Shown: positions 7,873-17,100 of the stretch, piece by piece
Layout of the letters: every line of letters starts with the position of its first letter
How positions within the stretch are numbered: the first letter of the stretch is position 1
Assembly: GCA_938085045.1 (NCBI GenBank)
Contig: CALKGI010000015.1
Location: forward strand, 1-44,689
DNA: 44,689 bases
Direction of reading: 5' to 3'
Source: an uncultured Alteromonadaceae bacterium
GTDB lineage: Bacteria > Pseudomonadota > Gammaproteobacteria > Enterobacterales > Alteromonadaceae
The notes under the pieces: generated by a model
What the model was told of the DNA's origin: nothing
What the model saw: only the letters and a program-made list of their open reading frames with translations
Database searches by the model: none
Program-made: the position numbers and the translations under genes

Positions 7873-10800
7873 TGGAACATTTTCTTATGCGCTTTACCAA
7901 AGTAACCGCCAAAACACTGGTTTTGTCGTTGTCGAGCTTATGCTTGGGCAGCAGCGCTTTTGCTGCCGATTACCCGCAAAATAGAGATTACGGCACTCAA
8001 GGCGAATTTATTACCAAACGAGGTGTTGAGTTTGGCCGTACTGCCGACTTATTGCCGATAGGCCCGGTGTTAATAAATCTACCCGAAGCCCCCGGCAGTA
8101 GCCCAACAAATCTAGGGCCTGATGGCATTCGCTTTGAAGACACCGCCTGGGACCTGTCTGATTTAACCAACCCTACCCTCATTCGTTCGCTAACCTGCGA
8201 TACCTGTTTTGCCAGTATGCCAATTGGCGCACATGCAACAGTGATAAGGTTTGACGATGTGCTGGGGCCTTTGCTTTATGCCGGTAACTCAGGCGATTTG
8301 AGTTTTGACGCCAGTGGCGCAACAGCCAACGATCAACTCGTCGTGAACAACTTTCATGGCTGGGGTTTTAACCCCGGTGGTTATATCAATTTAACGGCGC
8401 CTTACCACGTTCGCACCTATTGGGATTATGGTTTTCAGCCAGCGGGCACTTTTGCCATTCGCGACCAAAGCAGACATATGCAGTCAGGCCCCGATCAACC
8501 ATGGTCTTTAGAGGGCACGCAATGGGAAGAGATTTTTGGCCCGTCAGAATTAGGTGTTTGGTTGGGCGAACCTTTGGTTTACTGGAATCACTTATCGTTA
8601 ACCGGTGTCACTGGGTTTTCTTCTTGGTTGGGCAATTTATTGGTTGTTGCCTCTGACCAGCAGTCAACCGGGCTTGCCATTTATGATGTAGAAGGATTTA
8701 AAGAGGGCCGCATTCCGAGCCTATTAAGTGTTTATCAGCCAGAACTCACCGAGCCCAATGGCCACAAAGTCGGCATTGGCGGTTATTGGGTTGAGTCTTA
8801 CGGCACCAATAAAATGGTATTTGCGGCGCGCCAGCGAGATGGTGTAACGCCAAGACGAGACTACCCTGCCCTGTATATTGTTGATTTTACCAACCCAAGT
8901 GAACCAGCATTAACGTGCGAACTTTATTTTGACCAAAGCCCTATTGACCCTGCTGATGGCGATGGTTCAAGCGACCCGATGTACATCAACTTTCAAGACA
9001 ATTATGTGTATGTTGATCACTTTAAAGTCGACATCACGGCTTGTGAGTCAGCCTATGCCGACCAAAGTATTTCGTCAGCAGAATTTGCCGACATTGTTTA
9101 TAAATTCGAAGATATTGCCAATCAATGTGATGCCAGTCAGTACTTCAGACCCTTAGGCCAAGTCGGTGTATTTGGTGGTTATGACTGGTGGCGAACGCCA
9201 GATGTGAACGAACAAGGCATGTGTTTCTTTGTCACCGATGATGCGCCCGACACACGAGCACCATATATTGCGGGCCATAGGCCTACGGCCAATCAAACTG
9301 ACTACCCTGTTGACGGGTTTATTCATTTGCATATTCCCGAAACCTTGCGCTCAGAGACCGTGCATAACTCAGTAACCGTGACCAATTTAACCACCAATGA
9401 ACCAATTGATTTTAAACACCAATTATCGCATACCGGCATTATGTCTATTTGGCCTGAAGCGTATTTGGCGGCGAACACTCGTTATAGAATGACTGTTGTT
9501 GGTATTCAAGATTACATCGGCAATACCATGGATGATTACAGCTTTGTATTCACCACCGATGATGGCGTATTAACTGGGCCTGACGGCGATGATGGGTCTG
9601 CCAATGGTGACATTGTGCCCTCTTATAGCGAAACGCCTTATTACGCCAACAAATCAAGTCAATTGAGTTGTGACGCCCCTACCGAAAATGCCGATATTTG
9701 GGTGGTCAATCCTGACAACGACAGCGTGTCTATTATCAGTCAAAATGAGAATCCGGTTACCTATGGGGTATCGCCAGAACTGCGCCGAGAAATCAAACTG
9801 GGCTATCAACACCCAACATCGGTTAGTCACATATTCCATCGATGGTTTCATTTATATGCGGTAACTTATCGCGATGATGACAAGGTGATATTTCACAATA
9901 GTGATGGCAACCCGCGGTTTTCTATTGATACCGGCCATGGTACTCAACCGATTGCCTCTGTTGTTAATGGCGATTCTCTGTATGTGGCGCTGTACGGCAG
10001 TGGCGAAGTAATCGAAATAGATATAGAAACGCGAGAAATTATCAACCGTGTTTATGTTGGCCCTACGCCCAAGGCAATGGCTGTAACAGGCAATAGATTA
10101 CTCGTTACTCGATTCATTTCGACCATGGCGCAAGGTCAGGTTTATGACTTGAATATTTCCGACGGACTGGCTTTGAGTCGCATCATTAACATCAACAAAG
10201 TCTTAGTGCCCGATGATATTGACCATGGTATGGGTGTGCCAAATTACCTATCGAGTATCGTCATTAACCAAGACGGCACAGCGGCCTATGTTAGTGCGTC
10301 TAAAGCCAATGTTGGCCGGGGTTTACAGCAAAATGGTTTGCCATTAGATGGCGACAATACAGTACGGCCGATGATTGCCACTATCGATTTGGTTAATAAC
10401 CGAGATGCCAATGTTGACCCAACAACCAGAGCGGGCACCAGTGATTTAGACAATGGTGCCGACCCATCAGCGGTGACGTTTTTGGCCAATCCCAATATTC
10501 GTGTTCATGCATTACAGGGCAACAACATTGTTGTGGCCAATAACTTAAGCGAAAACACCAGTGCACAGTTCAATACTGGCATGGCACCGCAAGATATGTG
10601 CACCACTTTAAGAACCTTATACGTTAAGAACTTCACCGACAGGAGCGTAAGCGCAATTGATGTTGCGGGCTTTTTACATGATGGTCGCTTAAGCCAAAAC
10701 GTAGTAACACTGAGCACTGTCACAGAAGAAGTATTACCTGAGCAAGAGCTTGAAGGTTTAAAGCTATTTTATCATTCACGTATGCCACAAATGGGATTAG

Positions 10801-11501
10801 AAGGTTACATGACCTGTGCAACCTGTCATGCAGGCGGCGGCCATGACGGAATGACTTGGGACATCACCAGTATGGGCGAAGGGTTACGTAATACCTTGTC
10901 GCTTAATGGCGCAAGCGGCACTCGATTTGGCAATTTACATTGGTCGGGTAACTTTGATGAAGTACAAGATTTTGAGGTTCAAATGGAACAGCTCAATGGT
11001 GGTGAGGGGTTAATACCAGGCAGAACCTTTACCAACACAACATCGCCGCTTAACCATGTAAGCACAGGTCTAAACAGCGAACTCGATGCTCTGGCCGCTT
11101 ACGTTAACGGGTTAGGAAAAGACACAGTTAAACGCTCGCCACATCGAACCTATACCGGTGCTTTTAGCGAAGCGGCCTTACGAGGTAAAACCGTTTTCGA
11201 TAATCAAAATTGCGGTGAATGTCATACCGGTAATGCCTATCGCGATGGCTTAACCCATGATGTTGGCACTATTACCTCAGCATCGGGTAATCGCTTGGGC
11301 GGTACCTTATCTTCAATTAGAACACCCAGCTTAATTGAGTTGTGGGATAGTGCGCCCTACTTTCATGATGGCAGTGCACTTACCTTAAGTGACGTGTTTA
11401 CCAAAGGCACTCACCAAAGAGCCTTTGCACAGGGCGAACAAGCTGATTTGATTGAATATTTGCTCAGTATCGATAGAGAAGTTTATATTGATGATGACTA
11501 A
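7872..11501 (+). CDS. Giant secreted di-heme c-type cytochrome with Ig-like and beta-propeller regions
   Basis: A 1209-residue protein with GGAGGG six bases before the ATG and a signal peptide ending near SSAFA (residues 27-31). The N-terminal 450 residues are beta-rich with LVIVD-like segments. An Ig-like/Big_5-type domain follows (about 470-565), then YncE-like beta-propeller repeats (about 595-950, ADIWVVNPDNDSVSII and similar). The C-terminal part carries two heme c sites, C982-A-T-C-H986 and C1114-G-E-C-H1118. Between the second heme and the end comes IRTPSLIELWDSAPYFHDGS, the hallmark of MauG/cytochrome c peroxidase-like di-heme proteins. It is therefore a periplasmic or extracellular redox protein, possibly a peroxidase or oxidase; the substrate is unknown. 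The start overlaps the upstream stop by one base, implying translational coupling and shared c-di-GMP control. Confidence 0.85.
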   Translation: MEHFLMRFTKVTAKTLVLSLSSLCLGSSAFAADYPQNRDYGTQGEFITKRGVEFGRTADLLPIGPVLINLPEAPGSSPTNLGPDGIRFEDTAWDLSDLTNPTLIRSLTCDTCFASMPIGAHATVIRFDDVLGPLLYAGNSGDLSFDASGATANDQLVVNNFHGWGFNPGGYINLTAPYHVRTYWDYGFQPAGTFAIRDQSRHMQSGPDQPWSLEGTQWEEIFGPSELGVWLGEPLVYWNHLSLTGVTGFSSWLGNLLVVASDQQSTGLAIYDVEGFKEGRIPSLLSVYQPELTEPNGHKVGIGGYWVESYGTNKMVFAARQRDGVTPRRDYPALYIVDFTNPSEPALTCELYFDQSPIDPADGDGSSDPMYINFQDNYVYVDHFKVDITACESAYADQSISSAEFADIVYKFEDIANQCDASQYFRPLGQVGVFGGYDWWRTPDVNEQGMCFFVTDDAPDTRAPYIAGHRPTANQTDYPVDGFIHLHIPETLRSETVHNSVTVTNLTTNEPIDFKHQLSHTGIMSIWPEAYLAANTRYRMTVVGIQDYIGNTMDDYSFVFTTDDGVLTGPDGDDGSANGDIVPSYSETPYYANKSSQLSCDAPTENADIWVVNPDNDSVSIISQNENPVTYGVSPELRREIKLGYQHPTSVSHIFHRWFHLYAVTYRDDDKVIFHNSDGNPRFSIDTGHGTQPIASVVNGDSLYVALYGSGEVIEIDIETREIINRVYVGPTPKAMAVTGNRLLVTRFISTMAQGQVYDLNISDGLALSRIININKVLVPDDIDHGMGVPNYLSSIVINQDGTAAYVSASKANVGRGLQQNGLPLDGDNTVRPMIATIDLVNNRDANVDPTTRAGTSDLDNGADPSAVTFLANPNIRVHALQGNNIVVANNLSENTSAQFNTGMAPQDMCTTLRTLYVKNFTDRSVSAIDVAGFLHDGRLSQNVVTLSTVTEEVLPEQELEGLKLFYHSRMPQMGLEGYMTCATCHAGGGHDGMTWDITSMGEGLRNTLSLNGASGTRFGNLHWSGNFDEVQDFEVQMEQLNGGEGLIPGRTFTNTTSPLNHVSTGLNSELDALAAYVNGLGKDTVKRSPHRTYTGAFSEAALRGKTVFDNQNCGECHTGNAYRDGLTHDVGTITSASGNRLGGTLSSIRTPSLIELWDSAPYFHDGSALTLSDVFTKGTHQRAFAQGEQADLIEYLLSIDREVYIDDD

Positions 11502-11510
11502 ATTGTTAAA

Positions 11511-11542
11511 GGTGTATATCGTATATATAAGCGATATACACC
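11511..11542 (+). terminator. 11-bp perfect hairpin after the di-heme cytochrome operon
   Basis: GGTGTATATCG (11511-11521) and CGATATACACC (11532-11542) form a perfect stem with a 10-base AT loop, 10 bp after the stop. No T-tract follows (CTATTATG), so it may be a weak terminator or an mRNA 3'-end stabiliser rather than a classical terminator. Confidence 0.5.
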
Positions 11543-11563
11543 CTATTATGAGCAGAGCCATTC

Positions 11564-11926
11564 ATGAATTACGAACAATTTAACCAGTTTTGCAGGGCTT
11601 TACCCGCAACAACCTATGTTATGCAGTGGGGCAACTCACATGTATGGAAAGTCGGTGGCAAAGTGTTTGCCATCGGCGGGTGGTCAGACGATAAACAACC
11701 AGCTTATATCTTTAAAACATCAGAGCAAAATTTTGGTTTTTTAAGTGAAGTTGAAGGTTATAAACCCGCGCCTTATTTTGCCAACCGAGGCATGAAGTGG
11801 ATACAACTGTTTGATAGCAAGCCAGATAATGACCAAGACCTACAATATTACCTAACAGAATCTCATCGTTTGGTTTCATCGGGTTTAACCAAGGTGAAGC
11901 AAAAAGCACTTGGATTGAACCAGTAG
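11564..11926 (+). CDS. MmcQ/YjbR family protein
   Basis: A 120-residue protein of the MmcQ/YjbR (DUF419, CyaY-like fold) family. The N-terminal FNQFCRALPATTYVMQWGNSHVWKVGGKVFAI matches the family's F-x-x-x-x-L-P-x-x-x-x-x-x-W-G core. The C-terminal YYLTESHRLVSSGLTKVKQKAL fits the terminal helix (I-x-x-S-Y-x-L-V). Members are often annotated as DNA-binding, but the role is not established. It lies 62 bp after the cytochrome gene, beyond the hairpin, and has its own downstream terminator. Confidence 0.88.
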   Translation: MNYEQFNQFCRALPATTYVMQWGNSHVWKVGGKVFAIGGWSDDKQPAYIFKTSEQNFGFLSEVEGYKPAPYFANRGMKWIQLFDSKPDNDQDLQYYLTESHRLVSSGLTKVKQKALGLNQ

Positions 11927-11928
11927 AT

Positions 11929-11956
11929 AGCAATCGTCAAATCGCTGTCGATTGCT
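11929..11956 (+). terminator. Terminator between convergent MmcQ/YjbR and BLUF genes
   Basis: AGCAATCG (11929-11936) pairs with CGATTGCT (11949-11956) across a 12-base loop, followed by TTACTTTACTTTG. It starts 3 bp after the stop codon. The long loop makes it moderate. Confidence 0.6.
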
Positions 11957-11978
11957 TTACTTTACTTTGTTATATTCA

Positions 11979-12398
11979 TCAAATAAAGGGCACATCATTT
12001 TTGAGTTCTATCATCATTTTGTGGCAACTTTCACCGAGCATTTCATAAGGTGAAAAAATATCGTTACCTGAGTATTTTAAGTTTATCTTTTTAATCAATT
12101 TAGATTCTGGCACATACCCCATAGACCAAGCATCAAATTCACGAGCTGCAATTTCTTTGTATTCCAAAAGCACAATATTAAAATGGCGTGGATCTTTTAA
12201 TATCTCTTGATAGATTTTATTTACCTCTGATCGTGCTCCTTCAAGACATTGCAAAAAATAATGATTATGAAAACACAACATACCCGTAACACCCAATTTG
12301 TCATTGTTCTTTCGCGCTGCTGCTAGAATTTGCTGAACATCACTTTCATCAAATGCATTGACCACTTCACTTACGTAAATCAAACGAACCAAAAACAT
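11979..12398 (-). CDS. Short BLUF-domain blue-light receptor (PixD-like)
   Basis: A 139-residue protein consisting of one BLUF domain plus a short C-terminal helical cap, the size of PixD/Slr1694-type photoreceptors. The flavin-binding and photocycle residues occur at exactly the PixD positions: Y8, N32, Q50, W91 and M93 (contexts LIYVSE, RKNNDKLGVTG, YFLQCLEG, DAWSMGY). BLUF proteins bind FAD and signal through a hydrogen-bond switch after blue light, usually via a partner protein. No output domain is fused. An AGGGGC site lies 5 bp before the start. It is 600 bp from the chemoreceptor and 2.8 kb from the LOV-GGDEF gene, so a shared light-response role is plausible but inferred. Confidence 0.93.
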   Translation of the reverse strand: MFLVRLIYVSEVVNAFDESDVQQILAAARKNNDKLGVTGMLCFHNHYFLQCLEGARSEVNKIYQEILKDPRHFNIVLLEYKEIAAREFDAWSMGYVPESKLIKKINLKYSGNDIFSPYEMLGESCHKMMIELKNDVPFI

Positions 12399-13002
12399 AA
12401 TATGCCCCTAATCAAGAATAGATAACTGCCTAGTTAGCATTAATCGTAGGTCAATATCTTGTTAATATCAAAGAAAACATTCTATCACTAAACTTCAACG
12501 TTCTTGTCGTACTCATTTTTGTTGTTTTTCATTCATATAGCACCATCATACGTTAATCACATATAATTAAAACAGTAAAAAATTAACAGAAAAACCTTAT
12601 AATTCAACATATTAAAACCATACACTTTATTTTACGAACAATATTTTTGAAATTAGTGATCTTTTTATTGTTTACATACGTAGTAGTAATAGACCCATTA
12701 CTCACATTGCAAATGACCTATTTATTGCGATGCTTTTGAGCTGCTACTTGTTAACAAAAAGTAGCAATAATTAAACACGAAAAATAGTAATAATAACCAT
12801 GTAATTAGCCGAAAAAAAACAATAGAAAATATATTGAGATGATTTAAATATTGATGATAGTGACGAAATAGCACTATCTGCCAAATATCAATTGGACGAT
12901 TAAAACTTTTTGTGAACGTTCGCAAATACAGCAACGCATTGAAACGTACCACTAATCAGTGGTCCTGTGATGCCTCAAACGACTAAATAATAAGGTTATA
13001 TA
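12399..13002. other. AT-rich intergenic region with a possible ECF-type promoter and a small hairpin
   Basis: No convincing gene lies in this 604-bp stretch; a hydrophobic 76-codon minus-strand ORF (12722-12952, GTG start) lacks a ribosome site. On the plus strand, GTGATCT at 12656 followed by an 18-bp spacer ending ACATACG and then TAGTAG (to about 12686) resembles the ECF promoters of the sigma cluster. It lies over 300 bp before the chemoreceptor and is only a weak candidate. ACCACT-AATC-AGTGGT (12948-12963) is a 6-bp hairpin just before the chemoreceptor gene. Confidence 0.4.
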
Positions 13003-14964
13003 ATGACGTTTTCAGCTATGTCCATTCGTAAGAAGTTATTCCTTGGTAATAGTATTTCAGTGACGGTGTTAATTATTCTGTCTGGCATTGTTTTTAATTC
13101 AATTAATACGCTTAATTCAACAGCGAAGATGATTGAACATACCTACAAAGTCATTGGCGACTCCAATGGTTTAATAAATGCGATGGTTGATCAGGAAACC
13201 GGATTGAGAGGTTTTGCAGTGGGTGCACAAGAAGATTATCTAGAACCCTATTTTGCAGGGCAAATAAAGTTCGACCAGTTAATTTTATCAGTTAAACAAC
13301 TGACCAGTGATAATCCAGCACAACAAAAACGCTTCGACAAAGTCGCCAAAGATGCAGCACAATGGCGAGTTTATGCTGAGAATATGATTGAGTTACGAAA
13401 AAACGTTCGAGCTGGAGAAGTGATTAACAACCAACTTTTTGAACTGAATCACTCAACCGTTGGCGAACAAAACATGAACAAGATACGTAACGCCTTAGCC
13501 AACGGTCAGTTTAACGATGACGGCAGCCAAATTCTCACGACAATAATCAAAATGGAAGCCGATTTACTGGGTTTTATGCTCAATCGTGATGAATCGTTTT
13601 TGCAAACCTATAACGAAGATAAAGATAAAATGCTCGACCTGTTGTCTGACATACAAGGCGCTGAACTACAAACCAGCGTACAAAACTGGATCAACGCTTA
13701 TGCCAAACCCGCCATAGTCTTGGTAAGTGAGACCAATAGATTTAAAAATGTAGAAGTACTTAACAAAGAGTTTGCCAAGAAACAAGGTAAAGGTTACATG
13801 GACGGACTCAGAAGCAAAGTTAAAGCCATTGTTGATGAAGAGCAAAGATTGATGAGGATCCGTCAAGAAGACGCCGCTGCCGCTTCTTCTTTGGCTATTG
13901 TGGTGATTTTTGGTGGGGGGTTACTGGCGATACTGATTTCAGGTATTTCCGGACTGTTAATTTCAAACAGCATAACTAAACCGATACGAACTGCCGTTGG
14001 TGTGGCTAAAAGCCTCTCAGAGGGTAACTTACTTGTAAAGGTTGAAAAAGTAGCACCAGGTAAAAATGAGATAAATATGCTCTTGAGTGCGCTACAAACC
14101 ACAGCCTCAGACCTTAAAGATATCATTGGTAATATGACACAAGCCAGTTCAGGCCTTAATGAATCAGCTAAAGCGTTACGTGGCGTTACAGCCAATTCCA
14201 GTGAAGGTGCCCACGAACAATTGCTGATGACCGATGAGGTTGCCGTGGCAATGAATCAAATGACAGCCACAGTCATTGAAATTGCACAAAGCGCAGCAAA
14301 TGCGGCTGAATTTGCCAGCGAGGCCAGTAATGAAGCACAAACCGGTAGTTTGGTTGTGCAACGTACAATCGGCTCCATTAATAAACTTGAAGATGTCATT
14401 ACCAATACCTCAACCAGCTTAACTGACCTTGCTCAAGAGGCAGACAACATTGGTGGTATTTTGGATGTCATTAGAGAAATTGCTGATCAAACCAACTTAT
14501 TGGCATTAAATGCAGCCATAGAAGCGGCCAGAGCGGGTGAGCAAGGACGAGGATTTTCGGTGGTTGCCGATGAAGTTCGCAACCTTGCAAGACGCACCCA
14601 AGAATCCATTGAGCAAATTCAAACACTGATAGCGCGTTTACAAAAAGGCACGCATGATGCTGTGGCTGCAATGGATCAGAGCCGTGTTTTTGTTGATTCG
14701 AGCATGACCGAAGCGGCAAGCTCCGGCAAAGCGCTGGACAAAATATCTGAGACCGTTGCCAGAATCAATGACATGAATACCCAAATTGCCAGCGCCTCAG
14801 AAGAACAAAGCACCACGGCGGAACAAATCAACCAAAATGTGGTGGCAGTTAATCAGATTTCGAAAAAAAGCGCTCATAATGCCGAAACAGCTGTAGAATC
14901 AACGCAAGCACTTGCCCGTTTAGCCCAAACGCTGGGTGACGCCGTTGCTCACTTTAAAATGTAA
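13003..14964 (+). CDS. Methyl-accepting chemotaxis protein with CHASE3 sensor
   Basis: A 653-residue chemoreceptor. An N-terminal membrane helix (about 15-37) is followed by a CHASE3-type helical sensor containing the signature [16 protein letters not shown] second membrane helix (about 293-320) leads into a HAMP domain ([20 protein letters not shown]), then the signalling hairpin with the conserved tip [19 protein letters not shown] and [16 protein letters not shown]. No C-terminal NWE(T/S)F pentapeptide for CheR tethering is present; the protein ends HFKM. AAGG lies five bases before the ATG. No che genes are nearby. The ligand is unknown. Confidence 0.95.
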   Translation: MTFSAMSIRKKLFLGNSISVTVLIILSGIVFNSINTLNSTAKMIEHTYKVIGDSNGLINAMVDQETGLRGFAVGAQEDYLEPYFAGQIKFDQLILSVKQLTSDNPAQQKRFDKVAKDAAQWRVYAENMIELRKNVRAGEVINNQLFELNHSTVGEQNMNKIRNALANGQFNDDGSQILTTIIKMEADLLGFMLNRDESFLQTYNEDKDKMLDLLSDIQGAELQTSVQNWINAYAKPAIVLVSETNRFKNVEVLNKEFAKKQGKGYMDGLRSKVKAIVDEEQRLMRIRQEDAAAASSLAIVVIFGGGLLAILISGISGLLISNSITKPIRTAVGVAKSLSEGNLLVKVEKVAPGKNEINMLLSALQTTASDLKDIIGNMTQASSGLNESAKALRGVTANSSEGAHEQLLMTDEVAVAMNQMTATVIEIAQSAANAAEFASEASNEAQTGSLVVQRTIGSINKLEDVITNTSTSLTDLAQEADNIGGILDVIREIADQTNLLALNAAIEAARAGEQGRGFSVVADEVRNLARRTQESIEQIQTLIARLQKGTHDAVAAMDQSRVFVDSSMTEAASSGKALDKISETVARINDMNTQIASASEEQSTTAEQINQNVVAVNQISKKSAHNAETAVESTQALARLAQTLGDAVAHFKM

Positions 14965-15128
14965 GCAAAAAGACTTGATGCAAAGCCACAATTGGCGGTG
15001 AAAATGAGAATAAAAAACCATGATTTAAAGCCTGATATTGCTGTTTTTAAACAACATGATCTGGCCCATTGCTCAGTATTTGTTCCATTTAAATCAAGTG
15101 TTTACCAAATCAAAAAACAACCATTGAA

Positions 15129-15147
15129 CAACGCTGTACGAGCGTTG
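15129..15147 (+). terminator. Hairpin after the chemoreceptor gene (weak terminator candidate)
   Basis: CAACGCT-GTACG-AGCGTTG forms a 7-bp stem with a 5-base loop, followed by CTATAAAAAG rather than a T-tract. It is 165 bp past the stop, so its assignment is tentative. Confidence 0.35.
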
Positions 15148-15186
15148 CTATAAAAAGCGAAATGACCTAAACTTTTTAGTATTAAA

Positions 15187-15202
15187 CCTATCAATTGATA
15201 GG
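15187..15202. promoter_or_regulatory. Perfect 16-bp palindrome before the LOV-GGDEF gene
   Basis: CCTATCAATTGATAGG is a perfect palindrome 25 bp upstream of the TTG start and about 10 bp before the GAGGAG ribosome site. It could be an operator or a small leader hairpin. No regulator can be assigned. Confidence 0.4.
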
Positions 15203-15226
15203 AAATTAAATTGAGGAGCGTGTCTT

Positions 15227-16183
15227 TTGCTACCTGCAAATCTTCCAGTTAACCTTGAGCTATTGACCCTCTTATTCAAGGATTTAAGAGATGGCGTTGC
15301 TATTGCTGATGCTACTGAAAAAGGCTTTCCACTAATCTATATCAACAAATCGTTCGAATCGATAACAGGGTATTCGTTTGATCAAGTGCAGGGCAAAAAT
15401 TGTCGATTTTTGCAAGGTGAAGATACTGAGCAGGCGCATGTTGAAGAAATTCGACAAGCACTGACAGGTAATACACCACTATTAATAACCCTTAAAAATT
15501 ATCGTAAAAATGGCGAACCCTTTTGGAATGAATTGAGTTTATCACCCATAATTCAAGACGACAAACCGTTGTTTTTTATCAGCATTCAAAAAGATGTGAC
15601 TGAAAAAATTCTCTTTGAACAAAGAATCATCAATGAAATGCACGCGCTACGCTCAACCAATAAAGTGCTAGAAAGAAAAGCTGACACCGATGGTTTAACC
15701 GGATTAAAGAACAGGCATTATTTCGACATGGAATGCCCAGTCAGATTACGCATTGCCCAGCGATACGGCCTGACGGTGTCGGTATATATGATCGACGTCG
15801 ATCATTTTAAACTGTATAACGACCATTATGGACACCTTGCAGGTGATACTTGCTTGGTGAATATCGCAAAAGCGATGCTTAGCTGTTTTTCTCGTGCAAC
15901 AGATATTTGTGCCAGATTTGGCGGAGAAGAATTTATTGTGTTTTCAACCGATAGCAGTCGTCAAGAATCTATTAACCATGGTCAAAGACTGGTTGATATG
16001 GTCGGTGATTTAACTATCTCGCATGAAGAAAGCCAGCTCAAAAAGGTGACCGTTAGCGTTGGCATTTTACATTTAGAAGGCAAGTTAAAATCAAACAGTA
16101 AAACGCTGATTGATATAGCCGACAAAGCCTTGTATCAAGCCAAATCAAATGGTCGCAATCAGGTTATTCAAACCATAGTTTAA
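15227..16183 (+). CDS. LOV-domain diguanylate cyclase (blue-light-regulated GGDEF protein)
   Basis: The start is the TTG at 15227, eight bases after GAGGAG. Residues about 8-125 form a LOV-type PAS domain with the photoactive motif GKNCRFLQG; Cys59 is the residue that forms the flavin adduct. The later LOV strands NYRKNGEPFWNELSLSPI are also present. A short helical linker (about 128-150) leads into a GGDEF domain (about 150-318) with GGEEF at 232-236. The allosteric I-site R223-A-T-D226 sits exactly five residues before GGEEF, so the enzyme should be both active and product-inhibited. It should make c-di-GMP from GTP under blue-light control. A c-di-GMP riboswitch lies about 9 kb away and a BLUF receptor 2.8 kb away. 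Confidence 0.95.
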   Translation: MLPANLPVNLELLTLLFKDLRDGVAIADATEKGFPLIYINKSFESITGYSFDQVQGKNCRFLQGEDTEQAHVEEIRQALTGNTPLLITLKNYRKNGEPFWNELSLSPIIQDDKPLFFISIQKDVTEKILFEQRIINEMHALRSTNKVLERKADTDGLTGLKNRHYFDMECPVRLRIAQRYGLTVSVYMIDVDHFKLYNDHYGHLAGDTCLVNIAKAMLSCFSRATDICARFGGEEFIVFSTDSSRQESINHGQRLVDMVGDLTISHEESQLKKVTVSVGILHLEGKLKSNSKTLIDIADKALYQAKSNGRNQVIQTIV

Positions 16184-16365
16184 AAAACAGACCAAGTTTT
16201 GAGTGGAATCAATAGTTTACGTTTTCCAAATTACCATCAGCAATTGATTTGACCAGATTTTTGCACTGACCCCAATAGCTGCTACTATCAATTCGCTGCC
16301 TAGGCAGTAAGTAATTGATATAAATCTAAAAAATTAATAATAATGAATACCATAGGAATTTAAAA

Positions 16366-16530
16366 ATGAAAAATAAGAAACTTAAAAACGCTTTACTGGT
16401 CATGGGATTGGGTTTGGGTCTGAGTCTTAGTGGTAACGCCAGCGCACTTGATGATTTGTGTGTCCACTTTACCTATAAGTGCAATCAGGGTTATAACTTT
16501 GCTTGTGACTTAATGAGAACTTACTGTTAA
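16366..16530 (+). CDS. Small secreted four-cysteine peptide
   Basis: A 54-residue ORF starting MKNKKLKNALLVMGLGLGLS, a clear signal peptide ending near NASA (about residue 25). The mature peptide of roughly 28 residues contains four cysteines in the pattern C-x6-C-x8-C-x6-C, with aromatic residues between. The export signal and even cysteine number suggest one or two disulfides in the periplasm or outside the cell. The upstream AGGAATTTAAAA is a plausible ribosome site. I do not recognise the family. Toxin, signal or metal-binding roles are all possible and none is shown. Confidence 0.65.
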   Translation: MKNKKLKNALLVMGLGLGLSLSGNASALDDLCVHFTYKCNQGYNFACDLMRTYC

Positions 16531-16697
16531 TTGGCAAACCTCGTGGTAATACACGATTAAAATTTGAATCGTCTAATCTGTACGTTCAAATATAAAGGGG
16601 TCTACCATCGACTTATTCAATGATAGCCCCCACAAACTCACCGAATACCTAGCTGCTGGCAATAGGCCTTTGTGGCGATACTACATTTCAACAAGCC

Positions 16698-16898
16698 CTA
16701 GCTGATAATGATACATGCAGCAATAATAGCGTCTAAATCATCTGTTTTCTTTTTTGTTGACGCCTTCAAGTTGGAAGGTTGTTTACTATAATATTTTTCT
16801 ACTTTATGCGTCGCCCCACAAAAAGGACAAACGATGGTGCTTTTTGATGCTGAAAAGGGCAAGTCATTACTGCATTTTGTACATTTTTCTAGTTTCAT
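16698..16898 (-). CDS. Small zinc-ribbon protein
   Basis: About 66 residues from the ATG at 16898 (AAGGA 11 bp upstream; another ATG at 16910 has no proper spacing). Two knuckles, CTKC and CPFC, about 17 residues apart, form a typical rubredoxin-like zinc ribbon (EKCTKCSNDLPFSAS and IVCPFCGATHKVEKY). A lysine-rich linker and a short hydrophobic C-terminus (AIIAACIIIS) follow, which might touch the membrane. Function unknown. It is a lone gene flanked by non-coding DNA. Confidence 0.6.
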   Translation of the reverse strand: MKLEKCTKCSNDLPFSASKSTIVCPFCGATHKVEKYYSKQPSNLKASTKKKTDDLDAIIAACIIIS

Positions 16899-17100
16899 GG
16901 GCTGGGTCATCCTTTTAAAACAATTGAATCAATTAATACACTACAGGATTACCCCAACACACTCAATAACCTACCGCTAACGCAAACAAAGCCAAAGCAC
17001 AAAATGGGCACAAGCATAATATAAAGCAGAAAAATATTGACAATTATTAAATCACTCTATATCTTTGCGGCCACTTTTAGTACAAACGGACGATATAAAC

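Noticed and set aside
12722..12952. 76-codon hydrophobic ORF
   Set aside because: GTG start inside a hairpin, no ribosome site, AT-rich DNA makes hydrophobic codons by chance.
16597..16630. GGGG...CCCC hairpin before the zinc-ribbon gene
   Set aside because: Only four G-C pairs plus a three-base extension with a bulge; too weak to call a terminator.
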